The notes under the pieces: model-generated
Seen by the model: only the letters and a program-made list of their open reading frames with translations
Told to the model about the DNA's origin: nothing
Database searches by the model: none
In this document: positions 1-12,000 of the stretch, piece after piece
Position numbering within the stretch: position 1 is the stretch's first letter
Layout of the letters: the number at the start of each line of letters is the position of its first letter
NCBI RefSeq assembly: GCF_002920615.1
Contig: NZ_PQSU01000031.1
Span: 44,958-108,957, forward strand
Source of the DNA: Streptomyces sp. Ru62
GTDB taxonomy: Bacteria; Actinomycetota; Actinomycetes; Streptomycetales; Streptomycetaceae
Direction of reading: 5' to 3'
DNA length: 64,000 nucleotides
Program-made: the position numbers and the translations under genes

Positions 1-3000
1 ACCGCGTGGGTGGCCCGCACCCCGGACGCACCGGCGCTCACCGACGGCCGGCGGACCTGGACCTACCGCGAACTCGCGGTCCGCGCCGACCGGTTGGCCG
101 TACACCTGACCCGGCGAGGAGCCGGTCCCGACCGGATCGTCGCCCTGGTCCTGCCGCGCTCCATGGAGCTGATCGCGGCGGAGCTGGCCGTCGCCCGGGC
201 AGGCGCCGCCTTCCTGCCCGTGGACCCGGCCTATCCCGCCGAGCGCCGTGCGCTGATGCTCGCCGACGCCGCGCCCGCCGTCACCCTCGACGACCCGGGC
301 CGGGTCCGTGAGCTGCTGGACACCGCCGGCGGTCCAGGACACGCGGCCGGCGCGGACGCCCCTGTCGACGCCGATCACGCCGCCTACGTCATCTACACCT
401 CCGGCTCCACCGGTACCCCCAAGGGCGTGACCGTCACCCACCGCGGCATCGGCGGCTTCACCGCGGCCGCCGCCGAACGGTACGCGGTGGGCCCCGGCGA
501 CCGCGTGCTCCAGTTCTCCTCACCGAGCTTCGACGCCTCCGTGCTGGAGCTGTGCGCCTCCGTCCTGTCCGGCGCCACCCTCGTCGTACCGCCGCACGGT
601 CCCTGGCTCGGTGACGAGCTCGCCGCGGTCCTCGACGAGCAGCGCATCACCCACGCCCTCATCCCGCCCGCCGCACTGGCCACCCTGCCGGACCCCGCGC
701 AGGGCACCACCCGCCACCTGCGCACGCTCATCGTGGGCGCCGAAGCCTGCCCCGCCTCTCTGGTCGACCGCTGGGCACCCGGCCGCCGCATGATCAACTC
801 GTACGGGCCGACCGAGGCCACGATCGTCGCCACCTGGACCGGACCGCTCACCGCCGGTCAGGGCACGCCGACGATCGGCGGCGCCCTGCCGCACACCCGG
901 GTGCACGTCCTCGACGCCGCGCTGCGCCCCGTACCGGCCGGCGCGGACGGCGAGTTGTTCGTCGGCGGTGACGCGGTGGCCCGCGGTTACCTGGGCCGTC
1001 CGGGCCTGACCGCGGCCCGGTTCGTCGCCGACCCCTTCGGCCCGCCCGGCGCCCGTCTGTACCGCACCGGCGACCGGGCGCGCTGGACGGCCGACGGGGA
1101 ACTGGAGTTCCTGGGCCGGCTGGACCGGCAGGTGAAGATCCGCGGCTTCCGCGTCGAACCGGGCGAGGTCGAGGCGGCGTTGCGCCGCGCCGGCGCCGGG
1201 AGCGTCGGCGAGGCGGTGGTCGTGGTCCGGGAGGACGAGCCGGGCCACCAACGCCTCGTCGGCTACGTCACCCCCGCCGGCCAGGGTTCCGCCGCCCCTG
1301 CGGCCCCCGCCGGGCAGAGCGCCACCGATCTCACCGCTGCCGCCGGGCAGGGGTCCGGCGCCCCCGCCGCCTCCGCCGGGCAGGGGTCCGGCGACCCCAC
1401 CGCCCCCGCCGGGCAGAGTGCCGCCGGCCCCACCAGCCCTACTCATCCCACCGCCCCCGCCGGGCAGAGCACCACCGGTCCCACCGGCCTCACAGCCACC
1501 GCCCCCTCCGACCCCCCGCACGCCCTCGACCCGGCGGCCCTCCGCTCCGCCGTGGCCGCCGTCCTGCCCGCCCACATGGTGCCGTCCGCCGTCGTGGTGC
1601 TCGACCGGATGCCGCTCACCCCCCCAGCACAAGATCGACCGGCGGGCCCTGCCCGCGCCGGGGAGGACCGTCACGGAGGGGCGCGTCGCGCCGCGTTCGG
1701 CGGGCGAGCGGGCCGTCGCCCGGATCTGGGCGGAGGTGCTGGGCGTCGACGCGGTCGGTGTGACGGACGACTTCTTCGACCTGGGCGGTGAATCGATCCT
1801 CGCCGCCCGTGCGCTGGCCCGGATCCGGGACGAGCTCGGTGTCCGGCTGACCCTGCGGGACGTCTTCACCGCGCGGACGGTCGCCGCCCTGGCCCCCCTG
1901 CTGGACGATCCGTCGGCCGCCGCGCCGCCGGAGCCGATACCGCCGGCGCCCCGCGACGGCACCCTGCCGCTGTCCAGCGCGCAGCGGCGGCTCTGGTACC
2001 TCGACGACCTCACCGAGGGCGGCACCGAGTACAACACCGGCGTGTCGCTACGGCTGCGCGGCCCCCTCGACCCGGACGCGCTGCGCCGCTCCCTGCACCG
2101 CCTCGCCGCCCGCCACGCCTCCCTGCGCACCACGTTCACCACGACCGACGGGCAGGGCGCCCAGCGTGTCGCGCCGGAGCCGGACCTGCCCCTGCGCACG
2201 GCCGACCTCACCGGCGTACCCGAAGCGCGCCGTCCGGACGCGGCCGAGGCGCTGCTCACCGAGGAACTGGGCCGCCCCTTCGACCTTTCGGCCGGCCCGC
2301 TCACCCGGGCGCTGCTCGTCCGGCTCGCCGCCGAGGACCACCTGCTGCTCCTGGCCCAGCACCACATCGTCACCGACGGCTGGTCGGTGGGCATCCTCAC
2401 CCGCGAACTCGCCGCCCTCTACCACGCGGAGACCACCGGAGAACCCGACGGCCTTCCGCGACCCGCCGTGCAGTACCCGGACTTCGCCGTGTGGGAGCGG
2501 CGGCAGCGGGCCACCGAGGCCGACACCGCGGATCTGGCCTACTGGAGACGCCACCTGGCGGGCATGCAGCACCTGGAGCTGCCCACCGACCGGCCGCGCC
2601 CCGCCGTGCGCACCACCGCCGGAGCGGCCCACCGACGCCCGCTCCCCGCCGAGTTGGTGACCCGGCTGCGACAACTCGCCGCGGGACGCGGCACCACGCT
2701 GTTCACGCTCCTCGCGGGCGCCTCCGCGCTGCTCTTCTCCCGCTACTCCGGGCAGCGGGACGTCGCGTTCGGCACCGTCACCACCGGGCGCGGGCGGCGC
2801 GACCTGGAGGAGGTGCCGGGCTTCTTCGCCAACACGGTGGTGCTGCGGGGCGAGGTCGACGAACGGGCGACCGTGGACCGGTTCGTGGAGAGCATGCGGA
2901 CGACCGTACTGGACGCCTTCGCCCACGACGGGGTGCCGTTCGACCGGGTGGTCGAGGAGCTGGCACCGCCCCGCGACCCGAGCCGCACCCCGCTGGTGCA

Positions 3001-6000
3001 GGCCCTCGTCGTGCAGCAGACCGCCCTGTCCGTGCCGCCCCGGTCCGGCGGGCTGCGGCTCACCGAGCACCCGCTGCCCCGCCCCGCCGCCCGCTTCGAC
3101 CTGGTCCTGGAGTTCTCACCGGACCCCGACGGCGGCTGCGTGCTGACCGCCGAGTTCAACACGGACCTGTTCGACGCCGCCACCGTGGCTCGGCTGACCG
3201 CCCATCTGCACCGCCTGCTGGAGGGCATGGCGGACGGACCGGGCCGCACGCTCGCCGAGCTGCCCATGCTCTCGGCCGGGGAACAGCGCACCCTGGTCGA
3301 CACCTGGAACCCGCCCGCCCACCGCTCCCGGGACACCCGTCACGGCACGCTGCCCGACCTGTTCCGCGCCCAGGCGGCCCGCACCCCGGACCGTACCGCC
3401 GTCATCTGCGGCCCCGTCCGGCTGGACTACTCCGAGGTCGCCCGGCGCGCCAACCGGCTGGCCCGGCAGCTCCTCGCGCGCGGCGCGGGCCCGGAGACCC
3501 TGGTCGCGCTGTGCCTGCCGCGCACCGCCGACCTCGTGCCCGTGCTGTGGGCCGTGCTCGCCTCGGGCGCGGGCTACCTCCCCGTCGACCCCGCCTATCC
3601 GGCCGAGCGCGTCCGCCTCATGCTCGACGACGCCCGGCCCGCCCTCGTCCTCGCCACCCGGGAGACCGCAGCCGCCCTGCCCGCCGACCGCGCCCCCCTG
3701 CTGCTGGAGGACTGCGCCGACCCGGCCGTGCCCGACACGGACCTCACCGACGCCGACCGGCCCCGGCCACTGCTGCCGGACCATCCCGCCTACGTCATCT
3801 ACACTTCCGGTTCCACCGGCCGCCCCAAGGGGGTCGTCGTCACCCACCGCACGGTCAGCGCGCTGGCCGCGTGGGCGAAGGAGCGGTTCGGGGCCGCCGG
3901 CCTGGACCATGTGATCGCCTCCACCTCCCTCAACTTCGACGTCTCCGTGTTCGAGCTGCTGTGCCCGCTGACGGCCGGCGGCACGGTCGAGGTGGTCCCC
4001 GACCTGCCGGCCCTGGCCGACGACACCGGCCCCCGGCGCGCCGGGCTGCTCAGCGGAGTGCCGTCCGTCGTCTCCCGCCTGATCGCCGGCGGTACGGCAC
4101 CCGTCACCGCGGACACCGTCGTCCTGGCCGGTGAGGCCCTGCCCGAGCAGACGCTGCGGGACCTGCGCGCCGCCCTGCCCGAGTGCCGTGTCGCGAACGT
4201 CTACGGGCCCACCGAGGCCACCGTGTACGCCACCGCCTGGTTCGCCGGCGACCGGCTGCCCGAGCAGGCGCCGCCCATCGGCGGACCCGTGGCGCTCACC
4301 CGGTCCTACGTCCTCGACGGCTCCCTGCGGCCCCAACCGGTCGGCGTCACCGGCGAGCTGTACCTGGGGGGCGGCGGCCTGGCCCGCGGCTACCTGCACC
4401 GGCCCGGACTGACGGCCGCCCGGTTCGTCGCCGACCCGTTCGGCGCACCGGGGGAGCGCATGTACCGCACCGGCGACCTGGTGCGCCGCCGCGCCGACGG
4501 CGCCCTGGAGTACGTCGGGCGGATCGACCAGCAGGTCAAGGTGCGCGGCTTCCGGATCGAGCTGGGCGAGGTGGAGGAGGCGCTGCGCCGCTGCGCGGGC
4601 GTCGCCGAGGCGGCGGCCACCGTCACCACCGACGCCGACGGCCACCGGCGGCTGGCCGGATACGTCGTCCCGGCCGCCGGGCAGCGGGTCGACCCCGAGG
4701 CCGTACGCCGGGAGCTCGGCCGTACCCTGCCCGCCTCCATGGTGCCCTCGGCCGTCGTCGTGCTCGACGCCCTGCCGCTCAACCCGAACGGCAAGCTCGA
4801 CCGCGCCCGGCTCCCCGACCCGGGCCCCGCCGTGCGCGCGGTACGGCATGTCGCTCCCCGCACACCCACCGAACGCGCGCTCGCGGCGATCTGGGCCGAG
4901 GTGCTGCGCGTGGAACGCGTCGGCGTCGACGACAACTTCTTCGAACTCGGCGGCGACTCGATCCTCAGCATCCAGGTGGTGGCCCGCGCCCGGCAGGAGG
5001 GGCTGTCGCTGACCTCCCGGGACGTCTACCGGCACCAGACGGTCGCCGCCCTCGCCCGCTGCGCGGACGCCGCCCGAGGCCCCCGCGAGACCGCCCCCGC
5101 CCCGGAGCCGGCCACCGGCCCGGCCCCCCTGACACCCATCCAGCACTGGCTGTTCGGCACCGCCCCCGAGCGCGCCGGACACTACGCCCAGGCGCTGTCC
5201 GTCCGCGTGCCGGACGACCTCGACCCGGCGGCACTGGAAGAGGCGCTGAACGACCTGGCCGCCCACCACGACGCCCTGCGCTCCCGCTTCGTCACCGACG
5301 CGGCCGGCCCGGGCGTCCGCTGGCACATCGAGGACCGGGCGCCCCGCATCCGCCTGGCCCACCACACCGGCCCGGACACGGACACCCCGCACTTCGGCCC
5401 CTTCGACCTCGCCCGGGGTCCCCTGCTGCGGGCCGTGCTGCACGACGACGGAACCGGCCGCCCCAGGGTCATGCACCTCGCCGTCCACCACCTGGTGGTC
5501 GACGGGGTGTCCTGGCGGGTGCTCCTGGAGGACCTGGACCGCGCCTACCGGGCCCGCCGGGCCGGCGACGACGGCGCGGCGGCGCTGCCCGCGAAGTCCA
5601 CGGCCCTGCGGGAGTGGGCCCGCCGGCTGGCCGCGCACGCGGCGGAGGGCGGCTTCGACGACGAACGGGAGTACTGGGCCCAGGCCGTCCCGCAGGCCGG
5701 ACCCGTGGTGCCGGTGAGCGACCCCGGCGCGCAGGACTCCCGGCGCGCGAACACCTACGCCTCCCAGCGCTCCGTCACCGTCCGCCTGAGCCCCGAGGAC
5801 ACCTCCGCCCTGCTGCGCACCCTGCCCGACACCTACCGCACCCAGGCCAACGACGTCCTGCTCAGCGCCCTCGGCCGGGCCCTGTGCGCCTGGAGCGGCC
5901 GGGACCGGGTGGTGGTCGACGTCGAGGGGCACGGCCGCGAGGAACTCTTCCCCGAGCTGGACATCAGCCGCACGGTCGGCTGGTTCACCACCCGGTACCC

Positions 6001-9000
6001 CGTCGCGCTCGCCGTCCCGAAGGACGCCGGCTGGGACGCCGTGCTCAAGCGGGTCAAGGAGCAGCTGCGCGCCGTACCCCGGCACGGCCTGGGCCATGAC
6101 GCGCTGCGCCACCTGGCGGATCCCGGTACGGCCCCGCGCACCCCCGAGGCACAGATCAGCTTCAACTACCTGGGCCGCATGGGGCTGCCGGAGGACCCCG
6201 ACAGCCTCTACCGGGGCACCGTACGGCCGCTGGAACTGGACGCCGACCCGGCGGCCGAGCGCCCGCACGCCCTCGAAGTCGTCGGCCGGCTCGACGGTGA
6301 CACGCTGGAGTTCACGTGGTTCCACTCCGGCCGGCTGCACCGGCAGGACACGGTCGCGGACCTGGCGGGCCGCTTCGCCGACGCGCTGGCCGACCTGGCC
6401 CGGTACGCCGCCCGGCCCGGCGCCGCGGGGCGCACCCCGTCCGACTTCCCGCTGGCCCGGCTCGACCAGGCCACCGTGGACCGGATCACCGGCGCGGACC
6501 CGGCGGCGGTCACCGACGTGTACCCGCTCACGCCCACCCAGGCGGGCATGCTCTTCCACGGCCTGTCCCAGGACGACCGCGGTGTCTACTTCCAGCAGCT
6601 GACCTTCGTCCTGGACGGCGTGCCCGACCCGCGGGCCCTCGCCGCCGCCTGGCAGTACGTCACCGACCGCACCGAGGTGCTGCGTGCCGGGGTCGTCTGG
6701 CAGGACGTGCCCGAGCCGCTGCTGGTGGTGCGGCGCCACGCGGCCGTACCGGTCACCCACCTGGACTGGCGCGACCTGACCGACGGCGAGCGCCGCGCCC
6801 GGCTGGACGACGTACTGGCCCGCGACCGCGCGGACGGCATCGACCTCGGCCGCGCCCCGCTCCAGCGGCTGCTCCTCGCCCGCCTCTCCGGCACCGAGGT
6901 GCGCGTGGTGTGGTCCTTCCACCACCTTCTCCTGGACGGCTGGAGCCTGTTCCAGGTGCTCTCGGACGTCTTCGCCCACCACGCCGGCGGCGACCCCGGC
7001 ACCCTCCCGGACCGCCCGCCCCACCGCGACTACGTGAGCTGGCTGCGCCGACGCGACCCGGACGCCGCCGAACGGCACTGGCGGCGCCGCCTGGCCGGTC
7101 TGACCGAGGCCACCCCGCTGCCGTACGACCGTGAGCCGCGCGAGGCCCACCGCGCCGAGTCCACGCACGCCGTCCGGACGACGCTGCCCCCGGAAACCAG
7201 CCGGGCGCTGGAGGAGCTGGCCCGCACCTCCGGCCTGACCCTGAACACCCTGGTGCAGGGCGCCTGGGCGCTGCTGCTGGCCCGGCAGGCGGGACGGAAC
7301 GAGGTGGTGTTCGGCACCACCGTGTCCGGACGGCCGCCCGAGCTTCCCGGCGCCGAGGCCATGACCGGCCTGTTCATCACCACCCTGCCCACCCGCGTCA
7401 CCGTCCCGGACCACGGCACCCTGCTCGACTGGCTGCGCGCGCTCCAGCACGACCAGAGCGAGGACCGGCGCTTCGACCACCTGCCGCTCACCCGGATGCG
7501 GGCGTTCACCGGACTCCCCGAGCGGGTCGGCCTGTTCGACAGCATCGTCGTCTTCGAGAACTACCCGGTGGACGACGACCTCGCCGCCGCCCACGGACTG
7601 CGCCTGAGCGGTCTGGAGGGCATCGAGACCACCAACTACCCGCTGAGCCTCACCGCCTATCCGGGGGCCGGGCTGACCCTGCGCCTCGGCTACGACCCCG
7701 AACTCCTCGACACGGGAACCGCCGAGCGGATGGCCGAGTACCTGACCGTCCTGCTCGCCGGGATGCCCACCGGCTCCGCGCGCCCGCCCGCCCGGCTGCC
7801 GCTGCTCACCGCCGAGCGCCGCGAACAGGTGCTGCGCGCCTGGAACGACACCGCCACCGATCTCCCCGACACCACCGTCGCGGACCTCTTCGCCGCGCAG
7901 GTGCGCCGCACTCCCGGCGCGGTGGCCCTGGAGGCCGGTGACGAGCGCCTGACGTACCGCGAACTCGACGCCCGCGCACAGCGTTTGGCTGTGCGTCTGA
8001 CGGGGCTCGGCGTACGGCCGGAACGCCCGGCCGGGGTGCTCATGGACCGCTGTGTGGAGCTGATCGTCACGCAGCTGGCGCTCGTCCGCACCGGCGGGGT
8101 GTACGTGCCGCTGGACGGCCGGGCTCCCGTCGAGCGGCTGCGCCGGACACTCGCCGAGGCCGGAGCCGGCCTGCTGCTGACCGACGCCGGGTGGGAGGAG
8201 ACGGCCCGGGAGGTGCTGCCCGGCGACGGCGTCGTGCGCGTGGACGACACGTCCGCCACGCACGCTTCCGCGACTCTCACCCACTCCGGCCCGGACGATT
8301 CCGCGGCCCCGGGCCACTTCGAGGCGTACGCTCCCGCGACTCCCGGGCACTCCGAGGGGGACGGCCCCGCGATTCCCGGGCACTCCGACGGGGACGGTCC
8401 CGCGCTTCCCGCCCCCTCCGCCCCGGACGCCGCCCACGCCGTCCACCCCGACAACGTCCAGTACCTGATGTTCACTTCGGGCTCCACCGGTACCCCCAAG
8501 GGTGTCGCGGTGCGGCAGCGGGACGTCGTCGCGCTCGCTCTGGACCGGGCGTTCGCCGGGCACGACCGGGTCCTCGTGCACTCGCCGCACGCGTTCGACG
8601 CCGCCACCTACGAGGTGTGGGTGCCGCTGCTGCGTGGCGGAACGGCCGTGCTCGCCCCGCCCACCGACCTGGACGCCGCCCTGGTCCGCCGTGCCGTCAG
8701 GGAGCAGGGTGTGAGCTGCCTGTGGCTGACGGCGGGGCTGTTCCGCCTGCTGGCCCAGGAGGACCCCGGCTGCCTGCACGGCGCCCGTGAGGTGTGGACG
8801 GGCGGCGAGGCCGTGCCGGGCGCGGTCGTGCGCCGGGTGCTGGACGCCTGCCCCGGGCTGACCGTCGTGGACGGCTACGGTCCCACCGAGACCACCACCT
8901 TCGCCACCCGCCGCGCCTTCCGCTCCGGCGACCCGCTGTCCGCCGTCCTGCCCATCGGACGCCCGCTGGACAACACCCGTGTGTACGTCCTGGACTCCGC

Positions 9001-12000
9001 TCTGCAACCCCAGCCGCCGGGCGTACCGGGTGAGTTGTACGTCGCCGGCGCCGGCCTGGCGCGGGGCTACGCCGGCCGGCCCGGGGCGACCGCCGCCCGC
9101 TACGTCGCCGACCCCTTCGGCCCGCCCGGCACCCGGATGTACCGCACCGGCGACATCGTGCGCTGGAGCGCCGACGGCGAGCTGCACTTCGTCGGCCGCG
9201 CCGACGACCAGATCAAGATCCGTGGCTTCCGCGTCGAACCCGCGGAGATCGAGGCCCGGCTCAGCGCACACCCCGGCGTGGCCGAGGCCGTCGTCTCCCT
9301 GTACGAGGACGCCGGGCGCAAGCGGCTGGCCGCCCACCTCGTGCCGGCCAAGGGCGCCGAGGTGCCGTCCACCGCCGAGCTGCGCGCACACCTCGCGGCC
9401 GGGCTGCCCGACTACATGCTGCCCGCCGCGTTCGTCACCGTCGCGGAGCTGCCGCTGACGGCGAACGGCAAGGTCGACCGGCGGCGGCTGCCCGCCCCCG
9501 ACTGGTCGGCCGGCGCCGAGCGGGCCCACCGCGCCCCGCGCACCGAGACCGAGCACATCCTCGCCGGGATCTGGGCGGAGCTGCTGGGGCTCGAACAGGT
9601 CGGCGTCGACGACAACTTCTTCATGCTGGGCGGCGACTCGATCCTCAGCATCCAGGTGGTCTCCCGGGCCCGGGCCGCGGGGCTCGCGCTCACCCCGCGC
9701 GATCTCTTCCGGCACCCCACGGTGGCCGAACTGGCCGCCGCCGGCGGCGGTACCGGGCCGGCCGTCGCCGGTACCGGACCGGTCGCCGGACCGGCGGACC
9801 TCACCCCGATCCAGCACTGGTTCCTGGACGCGCGCCCCGCGCACCCCGACTTCTTCAACCAGTCCGTCGTCATCGAGACGGCCGGCCCGGTGGACGAGGA
9901 CGCCCTGCGCCACGCCCTGACCGCGCTGTGGACCCACCACGACGCCCTGCGCGCCCGGTTCGTGGCCGCCGCCGGCGGCCGGCGCCAGGACGTCGCCGCC
10001 GCCGACAGCCCGGTCCCCGACCTGCTCCAGGTCCACGACGTCCGCGCCGAGGAGCTCGTCACGGCGGCGGCCCACGCCGGACTCCGCCTGGACACCGGCC
10101 CGTTGTTCACCGCCCGCCTGTTCACCGCCGACGGCTCCCGCCCCGCCCGGCTGCTGCTGATCGCCCACCACCTGGTGGTCGACGGAGTCTCCTGGCGGAT
10201 CCTGCTGGAGGACCTGGAGACCGCCTACCGGCAGGCCGCGTCCGGACAGTCCGTACGGCTGCCCGCCCGCACCACCTCCGCACAGGAGTGGGCCCGCCGG
10301 CTGCGCGACCACGCCGACGTCTTCGCCGCCGGGCACGCCCACTGGGCGGAGGCCGCCCGGGCCTGCGCCGACCCGCTGCCCGTGGACGGCGACGGCGGCA
10401 CCACCATGGCCGACACCCGCGAGGTGACCGTACGGCTGGACCGCGACAGCACCGACGGCCTCCTGCGCCGCGTCCCCGGCGTCTACCGCACCCGCGTCGA
10501 CGACGTCCTGCTCACCGCGCTGGGCCGGGTCCTCGCCGACTGGACCGGACGCGACACCGTCGCCGTCGGCCTGGAGGGGCACGGCCGGGAGGACCAGCTC
10601 TTCGAGGACGTCGACCTGTCCCGCACGGTCGGCTGGTTCACCTCGCTCTTCCCGGTCGCCCTCACCGTCCCGGCCGGGGACTGGGGCACCGCCCTGAAGT
10701 CGGTGAAGGAGCAGCTGCGGGCCGTACCCGACCGCGGACTCGGCTACGGCGTGCTGCGCCACCTCGCCCGCGACCCTCGGCTCACCGGCACCCCCGCGCC
10801 CGGCGTCAGCTTCAACTACCTGGGCCGCTTCGACTGGTCCGCAGAGGGCGGCATCCTGATCGGCTCGGTGCCCGGCGGGCTCGGCGGCGCGGAGGCGCCC
10901 GGCACCGAGCGGCCGCACCTGCTGGACGTCGTGGCCCGGGTCGAGGACGACCGGCTGGAGATCACCTGGTACTACAGCGCCGGACGGCACCACGAGGAGA
11001 CCGTCACCGCGCTCGCCGAGGGCATGCTGCGGGCCCTCACCGGCATCGTCGCGCACTGCGCCCGCCCGGACGCGGGCGGCCGTACCCCGTCGGACTTCCC
11101 GCTGGCCCGCCTGGACCAGGCCGCCGTGGACCGGATCGCCGGGGACGGCCGGGACGTCGCCGACATCTACCCGCTGACGCCGATGCAGGCGGGCATGCTC
11201 TTCCACAGTCTGCTGGACCCGGCCGGCCGCACCTACGTCAACCAGGTGCAGCTGGTGCTGTCCGGCGTCACCGACCCGCACGCGCTCGCCGAGGCGTGGC
11301 AGCACACCGCCGACGCCAACCCGGTGCTGCGCACCCGCCTGGTGTGGCAGGAGACCCCGGAACCGCTCCAGGTCGTCCGGCACCGGGCCACCGTGCCCGT
11401 CACCCACCTCGACTGGTCCGGACGGTCCGCCGAGGAAGAGGCGCGCGAGCTGGACCGGCTGCTCGCCGAGGACCGGCGGGCCGGCATCGACCTGGCCGCC
11501 GCGCCCCTGATGCGGCTGACGCTGATCCGGCTGGCACCGGACCGGGTCCGCCTGCTGTGGACGTTCCACCACGTCCTGCTCGACGGCTGGAGCGCGGCCC
11601 AGGTCTTCGACGAGGTGTGCGAGCGGTACGCGGCCCTCACCTCAGGACGCCGCCCGCAGGTGCCCGAACGCCGGCCCTTCGCCGACCATCTGCGCCGGCT
11701 GGCCGGGCGGGACACCGCCCGGGCCGAACGGTACTGGCGCGAGGCCCTCGCCGGCTTCCCGGCCCCCACCGAACTGCCCCGCGACCGGCGGCCCGCCGAG
11801 GCCCACCGCGCCTCCTCCTCCGGGTCGGTGCGGATGACCCTCTCCCCGGACGTCTCGGCGCGCCTGCGGGACACCGCGCAGCGGGCCGGGCTGACCCTCA
11901 ACACGGTCCTCCAGGGCGCCTGGGCGCTGCTGCTGTCCCGCTACGGCGGCGGCGAGGACGTGGTGTTCGGTACGACCGTCTCCGGGCGGCCCGCCGATCT

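Larger units (their letters stand above)
1..1910 (+). other. NRPS module 1 (A-T, partial)
   Basis: The A domain runs from the window start to about 1650 and the carrier domain from about 1690 to 1910, with its phosphopantetheine serine at 1793-1795 in LGGES. The pocket, aligned by eye to GrsA Phe positions, reads DALLIGSIVK. The DAL..G pattern resembles some aromatic or large hydrophobic codes, but I cannot assign a residue. No E domain follows and the next C domain is HHIVTDG type, so an L-residue is expected. Confidence 0.75.

Noticed and set aside
1613..1640. Programmed ribosomal frameshift in the NRPS
   Set aside because: No stimulatory structure or known NRPS precedent was seen. A single-base error in a seven-C run is the simpler explanation.
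1418..1791. An in-frame ATG at 1418 that could be taken as the start of the large NRPS reading frame
   Set aside because: It lies inside the repeat insertion of A domain 1. The sequence it would encode up to about 1620 is Pro/Ser-rich and unlike any A domain, and homology in the other frame runs from base 1 to about 1620.
3116..11572. Very long open frame (about 2800 codons) on the minus strand opposite the NRPS, with similar ones at 14186-17893, 20364-25253 and 26826-35561
   Set aside because: Gly/Arg/Ala/Gln-rich sequence without domains, caused by high GC and absence of stops opposite well-defined NRPS modules.
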